A stretch of DNA of 64,000 bases, taken from Tabrizicola_A sp044377735 (GTDB lineage: Bacteria > Pseudomonadota > Alphaproteobacteria > Rhodobacterales > Rhodobacteraceae). A model generated the notes under the pieces. The model made no database searches. It saw nothing but the letters and a program-made list of their open reading frames with translations, and was not told where the DNA came from. Position 1 is the first letter of the stretch. Each line of letters begins with the position of its first letter. Position numbers and translations under genes: made by a program. The stretch is from positions 1 through 64,000 of the forward strand of contig JBILYK010000004.1 in assembly GCA_044377735.1 (NCBI GenBank), in the 5' to 3' direction. Below, piece after piece: positions 8,097 to 15,760 of this stretch.

Positions 8097-9287
8097 ATGG
8101 GCTGGAAAACGCTGGATGATGTGGCATTGGCGGGCAAAACCGTGCTGACACGCGTCGACATCAACGTGCCGATGGAGGGAGGCCGGGTGACCGACACCAC
8201 GCGCATCGACAAGATCACGCCCACGGTTGAAGACATCATCGCGCGGGGTGGCAAGGTGGTGCTTTTGGCACATTTTGACCGGCCAAAAGGCAAGGTCGTG
8301 CCCGAAATGAGCCTATGGCATGTCAAGGACGCGCTGGCCGCCTCATTGGGGCGCAAGGTGGTGTTTGGCAGTGATTGCATCGGCGCCCCGGCCCGCATGG
8401 CGATTGCGGCGGCGGGTCAAGGGGAGGTGGTTTTGCTGGAAAACACCCGTTTTCATCCGGGCGAGGAGCAGAATGATCCGGCTTTGGCCGCCGAACTGGC
8501 CGCCCTTGGCAATGTGTTTGTAAACGACGCCTTCTCCGCCGCACATCGGGCCCATGCCTCGACCGAGGGGATTGCCAAGCTGCTGCCCAGTGCCGCCGGT
8601 CGGCTGATGGAGGCCGAGTTGAAGGCGCTGGAGGCGGCTCTTGGCACCCCGGTGCGCCCGGTGGTGGCAGTGGTCGGCGGGGCCAAGGTTTCGACCAAGC
8701 TCGACCTTTTGGGCAATCTGGTGGGCCGCGTTGACCATTTGGTGATTGGCGGTGGCATGGCCAATACATTCCTTGTGGCGCAAGGGGTTGAAGTGGGCAA
8801 GTCGCTGGCCGAACGCGACATGGCCGACACCGCGCGCGAGATTTTGGCCAAGGCCAAGGCCGCCGGATGCGCCATCCATCTGCCCGTGGATGTGGTGGTG
8901 GCGCGCGCGTTCAAGGCGGGGGCCGCGCATGAGACCGTGGCGGTGGGTGCCTGTCCCGCAGATGCGATGATTCTGGACGCCGGACCCAAGACGGTGGCGG
9001 CGTTGACGCAGGTGTTTGAGGCCAGCAAGACCTTGATCTGGAACGGTCCTTTGGGCGCGTTTGAGATTGAACCCTTCAACGCCGCGACCAATGCTGCGGC
9101 CAAGGTGGCGGCCGATTTGACGCGTGCGGGCAAGCTCATCTCGGTCGCCGGGGGCGGCGATACGGTGGCGGCACTGAATCAGGCCGGGGCGGCTGAGGAC
9201 TTTACCTTTATCTCCACCGCTGGCGGCGCTTTTCTGGAATGGATGGAGGGCAAGACCTTGCCCGGTGTTGCAGCTTTGAACGGGTGA
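8097..9287 (+). CDS. pgk: Phosphoglycerate kinase
   Basis: PGK interconverts 1,3-bisphosphoglycerate + ADP and 3-phosphoglycerate + ATP. From the ATG at 8097 the protein has 396 residues, the usual length, and starts MGWKTLDDVALAGKTVLTRV. Family blocks are RVDINVPMEGG, LLAHFDRPKG, ENTRFHPGEE, VVGGAKVSTKLDLL, WNGPLGAFE and GGGDTVAAL. GGAGGTCA precedes this ATG. An in-frame ATG 99 bases upstream would add an unconserved tail. It is followed by class I aldolase, giving a small glycolytic cluster. Confidence 0.96.
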   Translation: MGWKTLDDVALAGKTVLTRVDINVPMEGGRVTDTTRIDKITPTVEDIIARGGKVVLLAHFDRPKGKVVPEMSLWHVKDALAASLGRKVVFGSDCIGAPARMAIAAAGQGEVVLLENTRFHPGEEQNDPALAAELAALGNVFVNDAFSAAHRAHASTEGIAKLLPSAAGRLMEAELKALEAALGTPVRPVVAVVGGAKVSTKLDLLGNLVGRVDHLVIGGGMANTFLVAQGVEVGKSLAERDMADTAREILAKAKAAGCAIHLPVDVVVARAFKAGAAHETVAVGACPADAMILDAGPKTVAALTQVFEASKTLIWNGPLGAFEIEPFNAATNAAAKVAADLTRAGKLISVAGGGDTVAALNQAGAAEDFTFISTAGGAFLEWMEGKTLPGVAALNG

Positions 9288-9313
9288 ATTCGCCCTTTAG
9301 GCGCTGAAGTTCC

Positions 9314-9344
9314 GGCCCCGCGACGCCTTGTGCGTGGCGGGGCC
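9314..9344 (+). terminator. Terminator after pgk
   Basis: GGCCCCGC (9314-9321) pairs with GCGGGGCC (9337-9344) around a 15-nt loop, followed by AATTTGTTT. It lies between pgk and the aldolase gene, suggesting the two are largely transcribed separately. Confidence 0.6.
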
Positions 9345-9446
9345 AATTTGTTTCCAGATGGCTGGCACATGTTGGCGCTATCAGATTTGCCAGCGCCTTT
9401 GCGAGACGTTATGGCCGACACAACGAATGCCAGAACGGATATGGAC

Positions 9447-10340
9447 ATGACCAAGGCACAGCAGACGGAACGGGTGGCAAAGGGCAACGGCTTTATCGCC
9501 GCTTTGGACCAATCAGGCGGCTCTACCCCCAAGGCGCTGCGGCTTTATGGGGTGCCTGAGAGTGCCTATTCGGGCGAGTCTGAAATGTACGACATGATCC
9601 ATGCGATGCGCGCGCGGATCATCAAATCGCCTGCCTTTACCGGTGACAAGGTGGTTGGCGCGATCTTGTTTGAACAGACCATGGACCGCGAAATCGACGG
9701 TATTCCGACCGCGACCTATCTGTGGGACACGCGCAAAGTTGTGCCGTTTTTGAAGATTGACAAGGGTCTGGAGGCCGAGGTTGACGGCTGCCAGATCATG
9801 AAACCGATGCCGACGCTGGATGCGCTTTTGGACAAGGCGGTGGCGGCGGGGATTTATGGGACCAAGGAACGCTCGGTCATCTCGGCGGCGAATTCGAAAG
9901 GAATTCAAGAGGTTGTGGATCAACAGTTTGCTGTCGCGGCACAGGTTATGGCCAAGGGGTTGATGCCGATCATCGAGCCGGAGGTGACGATTTCGATCAG
10001 TGACAAGCTTGAGGCGGAGGCGATGCTGCGCGATGCGCTGATCAGTGCGCTGGACGCCCTGCCCAAGGGGCACAAGGTGATGCTGAAGCTGACGCTGCCG
10101 GGCGTGCCAAACTTCTATGCGCCTTTGGTGGACCACCCGAATGTGCTGAAAGTGGTGGCGCTGTCGGGTGGTTATGCCCGCGACGAGGCCAATGCGATCT
10201 TGGCCAAGAATCGCGGCATCATCGCCTCGTTCAGCCGCGCGCTGACGGAAGGGCTGTCGGCCCAGCAGTCGGATGCCGAGTTTGACGCGGCCCTGGGCAC
10301 GGCGATTTCTGCCATTCACGCCGCCTCGATCGCGGGGTAA
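9447..10340 (+). CDS. Class I fructose-bisphosphate aldolase
   Basis: The product is a Schiff-base aldolase cleaving fructose-1,6-bisphosphate. From the ATG at 9447 it is 297 residues, MTKAQQTERVAKGNGFIAAL, followed by the DQSGGSTPKAL block. MLKLTLPG carries the candidate catalytic lysine region, and VALSGGYARDEAN forms the phosphate-binding end. Earlier in-frame ATGs at 9411 and 9441 are possible starts; 9447 best matches the length of this bacterial class I family. The gene lies 159 bp downstream of pgk. Confidence 0.92.
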   Translation: MTKAQQTERVAKGNGFIAALDQSGGSTPKALRLYGVPESAYSGESEMYDMIHAMRARIIKSPAFTGDKVVGAILFEQTMDREIDGIPTATYLWDTRKVVPFLKIDKGLEAEVDGCQIMKPMPTLDALLDKAVAAGIYGTKERSVISAANSKGIQEVVDQQFAVAAQVMAKGLMPIIEPEVTISISDKLEAEAMLRDALISALDALPKGHKVMLKLTLPGVPNFYAPLVDHPNVLKVVALSGGYARDEANAILAKNRGIIASFSRALTEGLSAQQSDAEFDAALGTAISAIHAASIAG

Positions 10341-10359
10341 GGCGGCCAAAATTTTGTAA

Positions 10360-10384
10360 GGAATCCCTCATTTTAGGGGATTCC
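10360..10384 (+). terminator. Terminator after class I aldolase
   Basis: GGAATCCC (10360-10367) pairs with GGGATTCC (10377-10384) around a 9-nt loop (TCATTTTAG), followed by CTTTGTG. It sits 20 bp after the aldolase stop codon. Confidence 0.75.
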
Positions 10385-10458
10385 CTTTGTGATTCGCTTG
10401 TGGCATGATTCCCGACGTTACCGCCCCCGCCACATGAGGGGTGGAACAGAGGCAGAGC

Positions 10459-10761
10459 ATGACGAACACCCCATCTCGCATTTCGCTGGTCGGAATCTTC
10501 TATCTGGTGTTGGCCTTCACCTTGGGGGGCTATTTCACCTTTGCCGCCGTGCAGGGCGATTATGGGGTGTTGCGTCGCGTTCAGATCAATGCCGAGGCGG
10601 ATGCCTTGCAGGTGGAGCGGGACCGGTTGGCGCAGGAGTTGACCCAGGTGACCAACCTGACGCGGCGGCTGTCGGATGACTTTTTGGACATCGACCTTCT
10701 CGATCAGCAGGCCCGAGACGTCTTGGGCTATATGCGCGCCGATGAGATCATGATCCGCTAA
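10459..10761 (+). CDS. FtsB/DivIC-type septum formation initiator
   Basis: A 100-residue bitopic membrane protein: a short cytoplasmic N-terminus, one transmembrane helix (about residues 9-31, ISLVGIFYLVLAFTLGGYF region), then a coiled coil rich in Leu and Glu (ADALQVERDRLAQELTQVTN) and a C-terminal LLDQQARDVLGYMRADEI block. This is the architecture of FtsB/DivIC, which bridges FtsL and FtsQ in the divisome. A GTG at 10441 is an alternative start; the ATG at 10459 follows GAGGC. The position just upstream of pdhA is one I recall for this gene in other alphaproteobacteria. Confidence 0.85.
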   Translation: MTNTPSRISLVGIFYLVLAFTLGGYFTFAAVQGDYGVLRRVQINAEADALQVERDRLAQELTQVTNLTRRLSDDFLDIDLLDQQARDVLGYMRADEIMIR

Positions 10762-10778
10762 GGCCAGCCTTTTCCTTC

Positions 10779-10817
10779 GTCGGGTTTGCGTCTGGCAGGC
10801 GTCGGGTTTGCGTCTGG
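10779..10817 (+). repeat. Short tandem direct repeat, 22-bp period
   Basis: The 17-mer GTCGGGTTTGCGTCTGG occurs at 10779-10795 and again at 10801-10817 in the gap between the ftsB-like gene and pdhA. It codes for nothing obvious. The 347-bp gap otherwise holds the palindromic element at 10893-11005 and the pdhA promoter. Confidence 0.8.
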
Positions 10818-10892
10818 TATCCGTCCCGACACGCGTCCCGCTGCAGGCGGGGCAAATTGCACCCTTTTGTGGCCACCAATTTGCAAACCGCC

Positions 10893-11005
10893 TAAAGCGT
10901 ATCGCGTTTGATCTGGTTCAGCCGATCAAACGCGACGCCACATTCCCAACGTCTTGCCTGTCTTGGATCGCATTCCGTCTGAATCAGATTGAATGCGATC
11001 CGCTA
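10893..11005 (+). repeat. Palindromic TA-ended intergenic element, copy 1 (long form)
   Basis: A 113-bp non-coding element starts TAAAGCGTATCGCGTTTGATC and ends GAATGCGATCCGCTA. It contains two hairpins: GCGTTTGATC/GATCAAACGC (about 10904-10935) and GGATCGCATTC/GAATGCGATCC (about 10975-11002). These are joined by a linker containing CATTCCCAACG and CTTGCCTGTCTTG. A shorter copy lies in the opposite orientation at 14860-14950 beyond pdhC. The ends are imperfect inverted repeats bounded by TA. No protein is encoded, so if mobile it would be a MITE moved in trans. Confidence 0.75.
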
Positions 11006-11036
11006 TCGGGCAGCCATTCAGGCCGCATTTTCTGTT

Positions 11037-11080
11037 TTGCGTTATTTCACCGATGTTGTATAAATTGTTTAACGTTAAAC
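11037..11080 (+). promoter_or_regulatory. pdhA promoter with a perfect 14-bp palindromic operator
   Basis: TTGCGT (11037-11042) and TATAAA (11059-11064) are spaced 16 bp and form a plausible sigma-70 promoter. Immediately downstream, GTTTAACGTTAAAC (11067-11080) is a perfect palindrome that would cover the transcription start. This is the placement of a repressor operator. The regulator is not in the window. Confidence 0.55.
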
Positions 11081-11108
11081 TATTCCACAAGTATCGGGAG
11101 GATGCGCC

Positions 11109-12098
11109 GTGGTCGCCAAGAAAGCGCCGGAAAAATCCAACGTCTCCAAGGACGAATTGCTGAAATACTATCGCGAGATGCTCTTGATCCGGCGATTCGA
11201 AGAGAAGGCGGGCCAGCTGTATGGCATGGGCCTGATTGGCGGGTTTTGTCACCTTTACATCGGGCAAGAGGCGGTGGTGGTTGGGCTTGAGGCCTGCACC
11301 AAGCCTGACGACAAGCGCCTGACGAGCTATCGTGACCACGGCCATATGTTGGCTTGCGGCATGAGCGCCAATGGCGTGATGGCGGAGTTGACGGGCCGCG
11401 AGGGGGGATACTCCAAGGGCAAGGGCGGGAGCATGCACATGTTCTCGAAGGAAAAGCATTTCTACGGCGGCCACGGCATTGTGGGCGCACAGGTGCCTTT
11501 GGGGGCGGGCCTGGCGTTGTCGGACTGGTACAAGGGCAATGACAATGTGACCTTCACCTATTTCGGCGATGGCGCGGCCAATCAGGGCCAAGTCTATGAG
11601 ACCTATAACATGGCCGAGCTATGGAAGCTGCCGGTGATTTTTGTCATTGAAAACAATGGCTATGCCATGGGCACTTCCATGAAACGGTCTACCAAATCGA
11701 CCACCTTCTATGGCCGGGGTGCCGCCTATGGCATTGAGGGCGAACAGGTGGACGGCATGGATGTGCTGGCCGTGAAAGCGGCGGGCGAAAAGGCCGTGGC
11801 GCACTGCCGGGCGGGCAAGGGACCGTATATTCTGGAAATGATGACCTACCGCTATCGCGGCCATTCGATGAGTGACCCGGCGAAGTACCGCACGCGCGAA
11901 GAGGTGGAAAAGATCAAGCAAGAGAAGGACTGCATCGAGCATGTCCGCGATCTTTTGACCCAAGGCGGTCTCGCCTCGGAGGAGGAGCTGAAAATGATCG
12001 ACAAAGAGATCAAGGAGATCGTCAACGCCAGCGCCGAGTTTGCCAAGGAAAGCCCTGAGCCTGCCTTGAGCGAGCTTTGGACCGACATTTACGCCTGA
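11109..12098 (+). CDS. pdhA: Pyruvate dehydrogenase E1 component, alpha subunit
   Basis: E1-alpha binds thiamine diphosphate and, with E1-beta, decarboxylates pyruvate. The 329-residue protein starts at GTG (11109), preceded by GGGAGG at seven bases. The ThDP motif runs from YFGDGAANQGQVYE to ENNGYAMGTS. The phosphorylation-loop-like YRYRGHSMSDPAKYRTREE is also present, as is the start of the fold in LLIRRFEEKAGQLYGMGLIGGF. It is first in a pdhABC operon; 12 bp separate it from pdhB. Confidence 0.97.
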   Translation: MVAKKAPEKSNVSKDELLKYYREMLLIRRFEEKAGQLYGMGLIGGFCHLYIGQEAVVVGLEACTKPDDKRLTSYRDHGHMLACGMSANGVMAELTGREGGYSKGKGGSMHMFSKEKHFYGGHGIVGAQVPLGAGLALSDWYKGNDNVTFTYFGDGAANQGQVYETYNMAELWKLPVIFVIENNGYAMGTSMKRSTKSTTFYGRGAAYGIEGEQVDGMDVLAVKAAGEKAVAHCRAGKGPYILEMMTYRYRGHSMSDPAKYRTREEVEKIKQEKDCIEHVRDLLTQGGLASEEELKMIDKEIKEIVNASAEFAKESPEPALSELWTDIYA

Positions 12099-12110
12099 GG
12101 GGGAGAGACC

Positions 12111-13478
12111 ATGGCAACCGAAATATTGATGCCCGCCCTGTCCCCGACGATGGAGGAAGGCACGCTGGCCAAATGGCTGGTGAAGGAAGGCGACGCCGTC
12201 AAATCCGGCCAGATCCTGGCCGAGATTGAGACTGACAAGGCGACGATGGAGTTTGAGGCCGTGGATGAGGGGATCATCGGCAAATTGCTGGTGGCCGAAG
12301 GCACCGCCAATGTGAAGGTGAACACGCCGATTGCGGTGTTGGTGGAGGACGGTGAGAGCGTTGTGGTTGCCTCTTCGTCCGCCGCTGGCGGCTCGTCGGC
12401 GGCCCCTGCCCCGGTGGCGGCTGTTGCGGCGGCCCCTGTTGCGGCCCCGGTCGCCGTGGTGTCAAAGGCCAGCCCTGATTGGGCGCCTGGCACGCCGATG
12501 AAGACCATGACCGTGCGCGAAGCGCTGCGTGAGGCCATGGCCGAGGAGATGCGCGCCAACCCCAATGTGTTCCTGATGGGCGAAGAGGTGGGCGAGTATC
12601 AGGGGGCTTACAAGATCTCGCAGGGTCTGTTGGATGAGTTTGGTCCCAAGCGCGTGATTGATACACCGATCACCGAGATCGGTTTTACCGGCATTGCGGT
12701 GGGTGCGGCTTGGGGTGGGTTGAACCCGATTGTCGAGTTCATGACCTTTAATTTTGCCATGCAGGCGATTGACCACATCATCAACTCGGCCGCCAAGACC
12801 AACTATATGTCGGGTGGTCAGATGCCTTGCCCGATTGTGTTCCGCGGGACCAATGGCGCGGCGGCGCGGGTGGGTGCGCAGCATTCGCAGGACTATGCGG
12901 CGTGGTATTCGGCCATTCCGGGCTTGCGCGTGGTGATGCCCTATTCTGCATCGGACGCGAAGGGGCTGTTGAAGATGGCCATTCGTGATCCGAATCCGGT
13001 GGTGTTCCTGGAGAATGAAATTCTTTACGGGCAGTCTTTCGAGGTGCCCGATCTGCCCGATTTCACCATTCCCTTTGGCAAGGCGCGGGTCTGGCGTGAA
13101 GGCAGCGATGTGACCATCGTATCCTTCGGGATCGGGATGCGCTATGCGTTGGAAGCCGCTGATATCCTTGCGAAAGATGGGATTTCGGCCGAAGTGATTG
13201 ATCTGCGCACGCTGCGCCCGATTGATTACGATACCGTGCTGGCGTCTGTGCAAAAGACCAACCGCTGTGTGACGGTGGAAGAGGGATTCCCGGTGGGGTC
13301 CATCGGCGATCACATGGCCAGCACAATCATGCAGCGGGCGTTTGATTATCTGGATGCGCCTGTCGTGACCTGCACCGGCAAGGATGTGCCCATGCCCTAT
13401 GCGGCCAATCTGGAAAAGCTTGCACTGGTGACGACGGCCGAGGTTGTCGCCGCTGTCAAATCTGTTTGCTACCGCTAA
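12111..13478 (+). CDS. pdhB: Pyruvate dehydrogenase E1 beta subunit with N-terminal lipoyl domain
   Basis: The 455-residue protein has a lipoyl domain at residues 1-80 with the lipoylated lysine in ETDKATMEFEA, an Ala/Pro-rich linker (about 85-120), and a transketolase-like E1-beta core from TMTVREALREAMAEEM. The core shows GEEVGEYQGAYKIS, TPITEIGFTGIAVGAA and EGFPVGSIGDH. A lipoyl domain on E1-beta is a known alphaproteobacterial arrangement. Its lipoyl domain is about 85% identical to that of the neighbouring E2. It assembles with PdhA and PdhC in the cytosolic complex. E3 is not encoded here. Confidence 0.97.
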   Translation: MATEILMPALSPTMEEGTLAKWLVKEGDAVKSGQILAEIETDKATMEFEAVDEGIIGKLLVAEGTANVKVNTPIAVLVEDGESVVVASSSAAGGSSAAPAPVAAVAAAPVAAPVAVVSKASPDWAPGTPMKTMTVREALREAMAEEMRANPNVFLMGEEVGEYQGAYKISQGLLDEFGPKRVIDTPITEIGFTGIAVGAAWGGLNPIVEFMTFNFAMQAIDHIINSAAKTNYMSGGQMPCPIVFRGTNGAAARVGAQHSQDYAAWYSAIPGLRVVMPYSASDAKGLLKMAIRDPNPVVFLENEILYGQSFEVPDLPDFTIPFGKARVWREGSDVTIVSFGIGMRYALEAADILAKDGISAEVIDLRTLRPIDYDTVLASVQKTNRCVTVEEGFPVGSIGDHMASTIMQRAFDYLDAPVVTCTGKDVPMPYAANLEKLALVTTAEVVAAVKSVCYR

Positions 13479-13491
13479 GGGAGGGTAGAAT

Positions 13492-14796
13492 ATGGCTGTG
13501 GAAATCTTGATGCCCGCGCTGTCTCCGACCATGGAGGAGGGCACGCTGGCCAAATGGCTGGTGAAAGAAGGCGATGTGGTGAAATCGGGGCAGGTGATTG
13601 CCGAGATCGAGACCGACAAGGCCACGATGGAATTCGAGGCGGTGGATGAGGGCACCATCGGCAGGATTCTGGTGGCCGAAGGCACGGCGGGGGTCAAGGT
13701 GAACACCGCGATTGCTGTGCTGATGGAGGAGGGCGAGGCGGCAGGTGCGGCTGTGGCCAAGCCTGCGGCGGCGGTCGAGAGTCGGGCTGAAGCCCGACCT
13801 GCGGCGGCGGCGGCTGCGGTTGCGGCCCCTGCGGCGCCGGTTGTTCCGGCGGCATCGGGCGCGCGGGTCTTTGCCTCGCCTTTGGCGCGGCGGATTGCCA
13901 AGGAAAAGGGGCTGGACCTGACGCGGGTTGCAGGCTCGGGTCCGCATGGGCGCATTGTGCGCGCGGATGTGGAGGGGGCAAGCCCTGTGGCGGCGGTGGC
14001 TTTGGCGGCAGCGCCAGTGGCGGTTGCTGCGGCGGAGGCACCTGCCAAGGCCATGATGCCCACGGGCATGGGTGCCGAGACGGTGCTGAAAATGTATGCC
14101 GACCGCGCCTTTACCGAGGTGCCTTTGGTTGGCATGCGCCGCACTGTGGCGGCCCGTCTGACCGAGGCCAAGCAGACCATCCCGCATTTCTATCTGCGCC
14201 GCGAGGTGCGGCTGGATGCGCTGATGACCTTCCGCGAGCAGTTGAACAAGGGGCTGGAGGCGCGGGGCATCAAGCTGAGCATCAACGACTTCATCATCAA
14301 GGCTTGTGCGATTGCCTTGCAGGCGGTGCCCGGCGCCAACACGGTTTGGGCAGGGGACCGGATGCTGCAGCTGAAGCCGTCTGATGTGGCGGTGGCAGTA
14401 TCGGTCGAGGGCGGGCTTTTCACCCCTGTGCTGCGCGATGCGGACACCAAGACGCTGTCGGCGCTGTCGGCCGAGATGAAGGATCTGGCCGCACGGGCCA
14501 AGTCGAAAAAGCTGGCGCCACACGAGTATCAGGGCGGGTCTTTTGCGATTTCCAACCTTGGGATGATGGGGATCGAAAACTTTGACGCCGTGATCAACCC
14601 GCCGCATGGGTCAATCTTGGCCGTGGGTGCGGGGATCAAGAAGCCGGTTGTTCTGGCGGATGGGTCAATTGGCGTCGCCACGGTGATGTCGGTGACCTTG
14701 TCGGTTGATCACCGGGTGATCGACGGGGCCCTAGGCGCGGAGTTCCTGAAGGCGATCGTGGAGTGCTTGGAAAACCCGATCTCTATGCTGGTTTGA
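13492..14796 (+). CDS. pdhC: Dihydrolipoamide acetyltransferase (E2 of pyruvate dehydrogenase)
   Basis: The 434-residue E2 forms the complex core and transfers acetyl to CoA. It contains an N-terminal lipoyl domain (lipoyl Lys in ETDKATMEFEA), an Ala/Pro linker, and a peripheral subunit-binding domain (SPLARRIAKEKGLDLTRVAG then GPHGRIVRADV). A second Ala-rich linker precedes the catalytic domain, which contains the active-site motif SVDHRVIDGALGAEF. There is one lipoyl domain. It is the last gene of the operon, followed by a strong terminator. Confidence 0.97.
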   Translation: MAVEILMPALSPTMEEGTLAKWLVKEGDVVKSGQVIAEIETDKATMEFEAVDEGTIGRILVAEGTAGVKVNTAIAVLMEEGEAAGAAVAKPAAAVESRAEARPAAAAAAVAAPAAPVVPAASGARVFASPLARRIAKEKGLDLTRVAGSGPHGRIVRADVEGASPVAAVALAAAPVAVAAAEAPAKAMMPTGMGAETVLKMYADRAFTEVPLVGMRRTVAARLTEAKQTIPHFYLRREVRLDALMTFREQLNKGLEARGIKLSINDFIIKACAIALQAVPGANTVWAGDRMLQLKPSDVAVAVSVEGGLFTPVLRDADTKTLSALSAEMKDLAARAKSKKLAPHEYQGGSFAISNLGMMGIENFDAVINPPHGSILAVGAGIKKPVVLADGSIGVATVMSVTLSVDHRVIDGALGAEFLKAIVECLENPISMLV

Positions 14797-14805
14797 CCCA
14801 GACAA

Positions 14806-14845
14806 ACGCAAAAGGCCCCGAGGTGATCCTCGGGGCCTTTTGCGT
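14806..14845. terminator. Strong terminator after pdhC
   Basis: An 18-bp perfect stem (14806-14823 with 14828-14845) with a TGAT loop carries AAAAGG/CCTTTT ends. It lies 10 bp past the pdhC stop codon and could act in both directions, although the minus-strand gene beyond it ends at 14948. Confidence 0.9.
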
Positions 14846-14859
14846 TTGGGGGGATTTTC

Positions 14860-14950
14860 TAGAGCGGATCGCATTCAAGACAGGCAAGCCGTCGGGAATG
14901 TTGCGTATCGCGTTTGAGCAACCCAACCCGATCAAACGCGATACGCTTTA
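14860..14950 (-). repeat. Palindromic TA-ended intergenic element, copy 2 (short form, inverted)
   Basis: This 91-bp element is the reverse complement of the 10893-11005 element. Read on the minus strand it begins TAAAGCGTATCGCGTTTGATC, has the same CATTCCC and CTTGCCTGTCTTG blocks, and ends AATGCGATCCGCTCTA. It lacks most of the second hairpin: the missing segment lies between two TTG repeats, so a slip deletion explains it. The first three bases on the minus strand (TAA) are the stop codon of cysE. The element and the pdhC terminator fill the pdhC-cysE gap. Confidence 0.75.
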
Positions 14951-15760
14951 GCAGTCGCAGTCTTTCAACCGCTGATCCATGGTGACTGAAGGCGTATCAC
15001 AGCCCGCTTCGCCCACGATGCGGGCGGGCACACCAGCCACGGTCTTGCAAGGTGGGACGTCTTGCAGCACCACCGAGCCTGCGGCGATGCGGGTGCAATA
15101 GCCGATCTCGATATTGCCAAGAACCTTGGCCCCAGCCCCGATCAGCACACCATTGCCGATCTTGGGGTGACGGTCGCCATCTTCCTTGCCGGTGCCGCCC
15201 AAAGTGACGGAATGCAGCATCGAGACATTGTCGCCCACGACAGCCGTTTCACCAATGACGATGGAATGAGCGTGGTCGATCATCAATCCGCGCCCGATGC
15301 GGGCGGCGGGGTGGATGTCGACACCAAACACCTCAGACACCTGCATCTGGACAAAATAGGCCATGTCGCGGCGGCCTTGTTGCCACAGCCAATGGCCGAT
15401 GCGGTAAGCCTGAACCGCCTGAAATCCCTTGAAGAACAGGATCGGCTGGATATAGCGGTGGCAGGCCGGATCGCGGTCATAGATCGCCATGATATCGGCG
15501 CGGGCAGCCTGACCGATCTCGGTGTCTTCGGCATAGGCCTCATCGGCGATTTCGCGCAGGATTTGCTCGCTCATCTCGCCCGAGGCGAGTTTCAGCGAAA
15601 AGCGGTACGCCAGCGCACGTTCCAAGGTTGGGTGGTGCAAGAGGCTGGAATGGACCAGACCGCCAAGCAAGGGCTCGGCCTTGACCATCTCGGAGGCCTC
15701 ATCGCAGACCCGTGACCAGACCGGATCAACGGTCATCAGTTTTGCTTTGGTTTCTGCCAT
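14948..15760 (-). CDS. cysE: Serine O-acetyltransferase
   Basis: CysE acetylates L-serine to O-acetylserine, the first step of cysteine synthesis. From ATG 15760 the protein is 270 residues. An N-terminal helical domain contains the SLLHHPTLERALAYRFS block, and a left-handed beta-helix follows with hexapeptide repeats. DIHPAARIGRGLMIDHA and TLGGTGKEDGDRHPKIG hold the catalytic Asp/His region. The tail is short and ends DCDC, so the final-residue inhibition peptide is not the E. coli Ile type. The start lies inside the 3' end of the preceding small gene, coupling cysE to the GTA transcript. Its stop codon is contributed by the repeat element end. Confidence 0.95.
   Translation of the reverse strand: MAETKAKLMTVDPVWSRVCDEASEMVKAEPLLGGLVHSSLLHHPTLERALAYRFSLKLASGEMSEQILREIADEAYAEDTEIGQAARADIMAIYDRDPACHRYIQPILFFKGFQAVQAYRIGHWLWQQGRRDMAYFVQMQVSEVFGVDIHPAARIGRGLMIDHAHSIVIGETAVVGDNVSMLHSVTLGGTGKEDGDRHPKIGNGVLIGAGAKVLGNIEIGYCTRIAAGSVVLQDVPPCKTVAGVPARIVGEAGCDTPSVTMDQRLKDCDC

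Noticed and set aside
12462..14180. Long minus-strand frame (572 codons) opposite pdhB and pdhC
   Set aside because: It runs antisense across two clear pdh genes with Ala/Pro/Arg-rich composition and no family features.
10893..14950. Composite transposon carrying pdhABC
   Set aside because: There is no transposase, the repeats are short palindromes, and pdhABC is a core operon with normal neighbours. The repeats remain interesting as separate elements.
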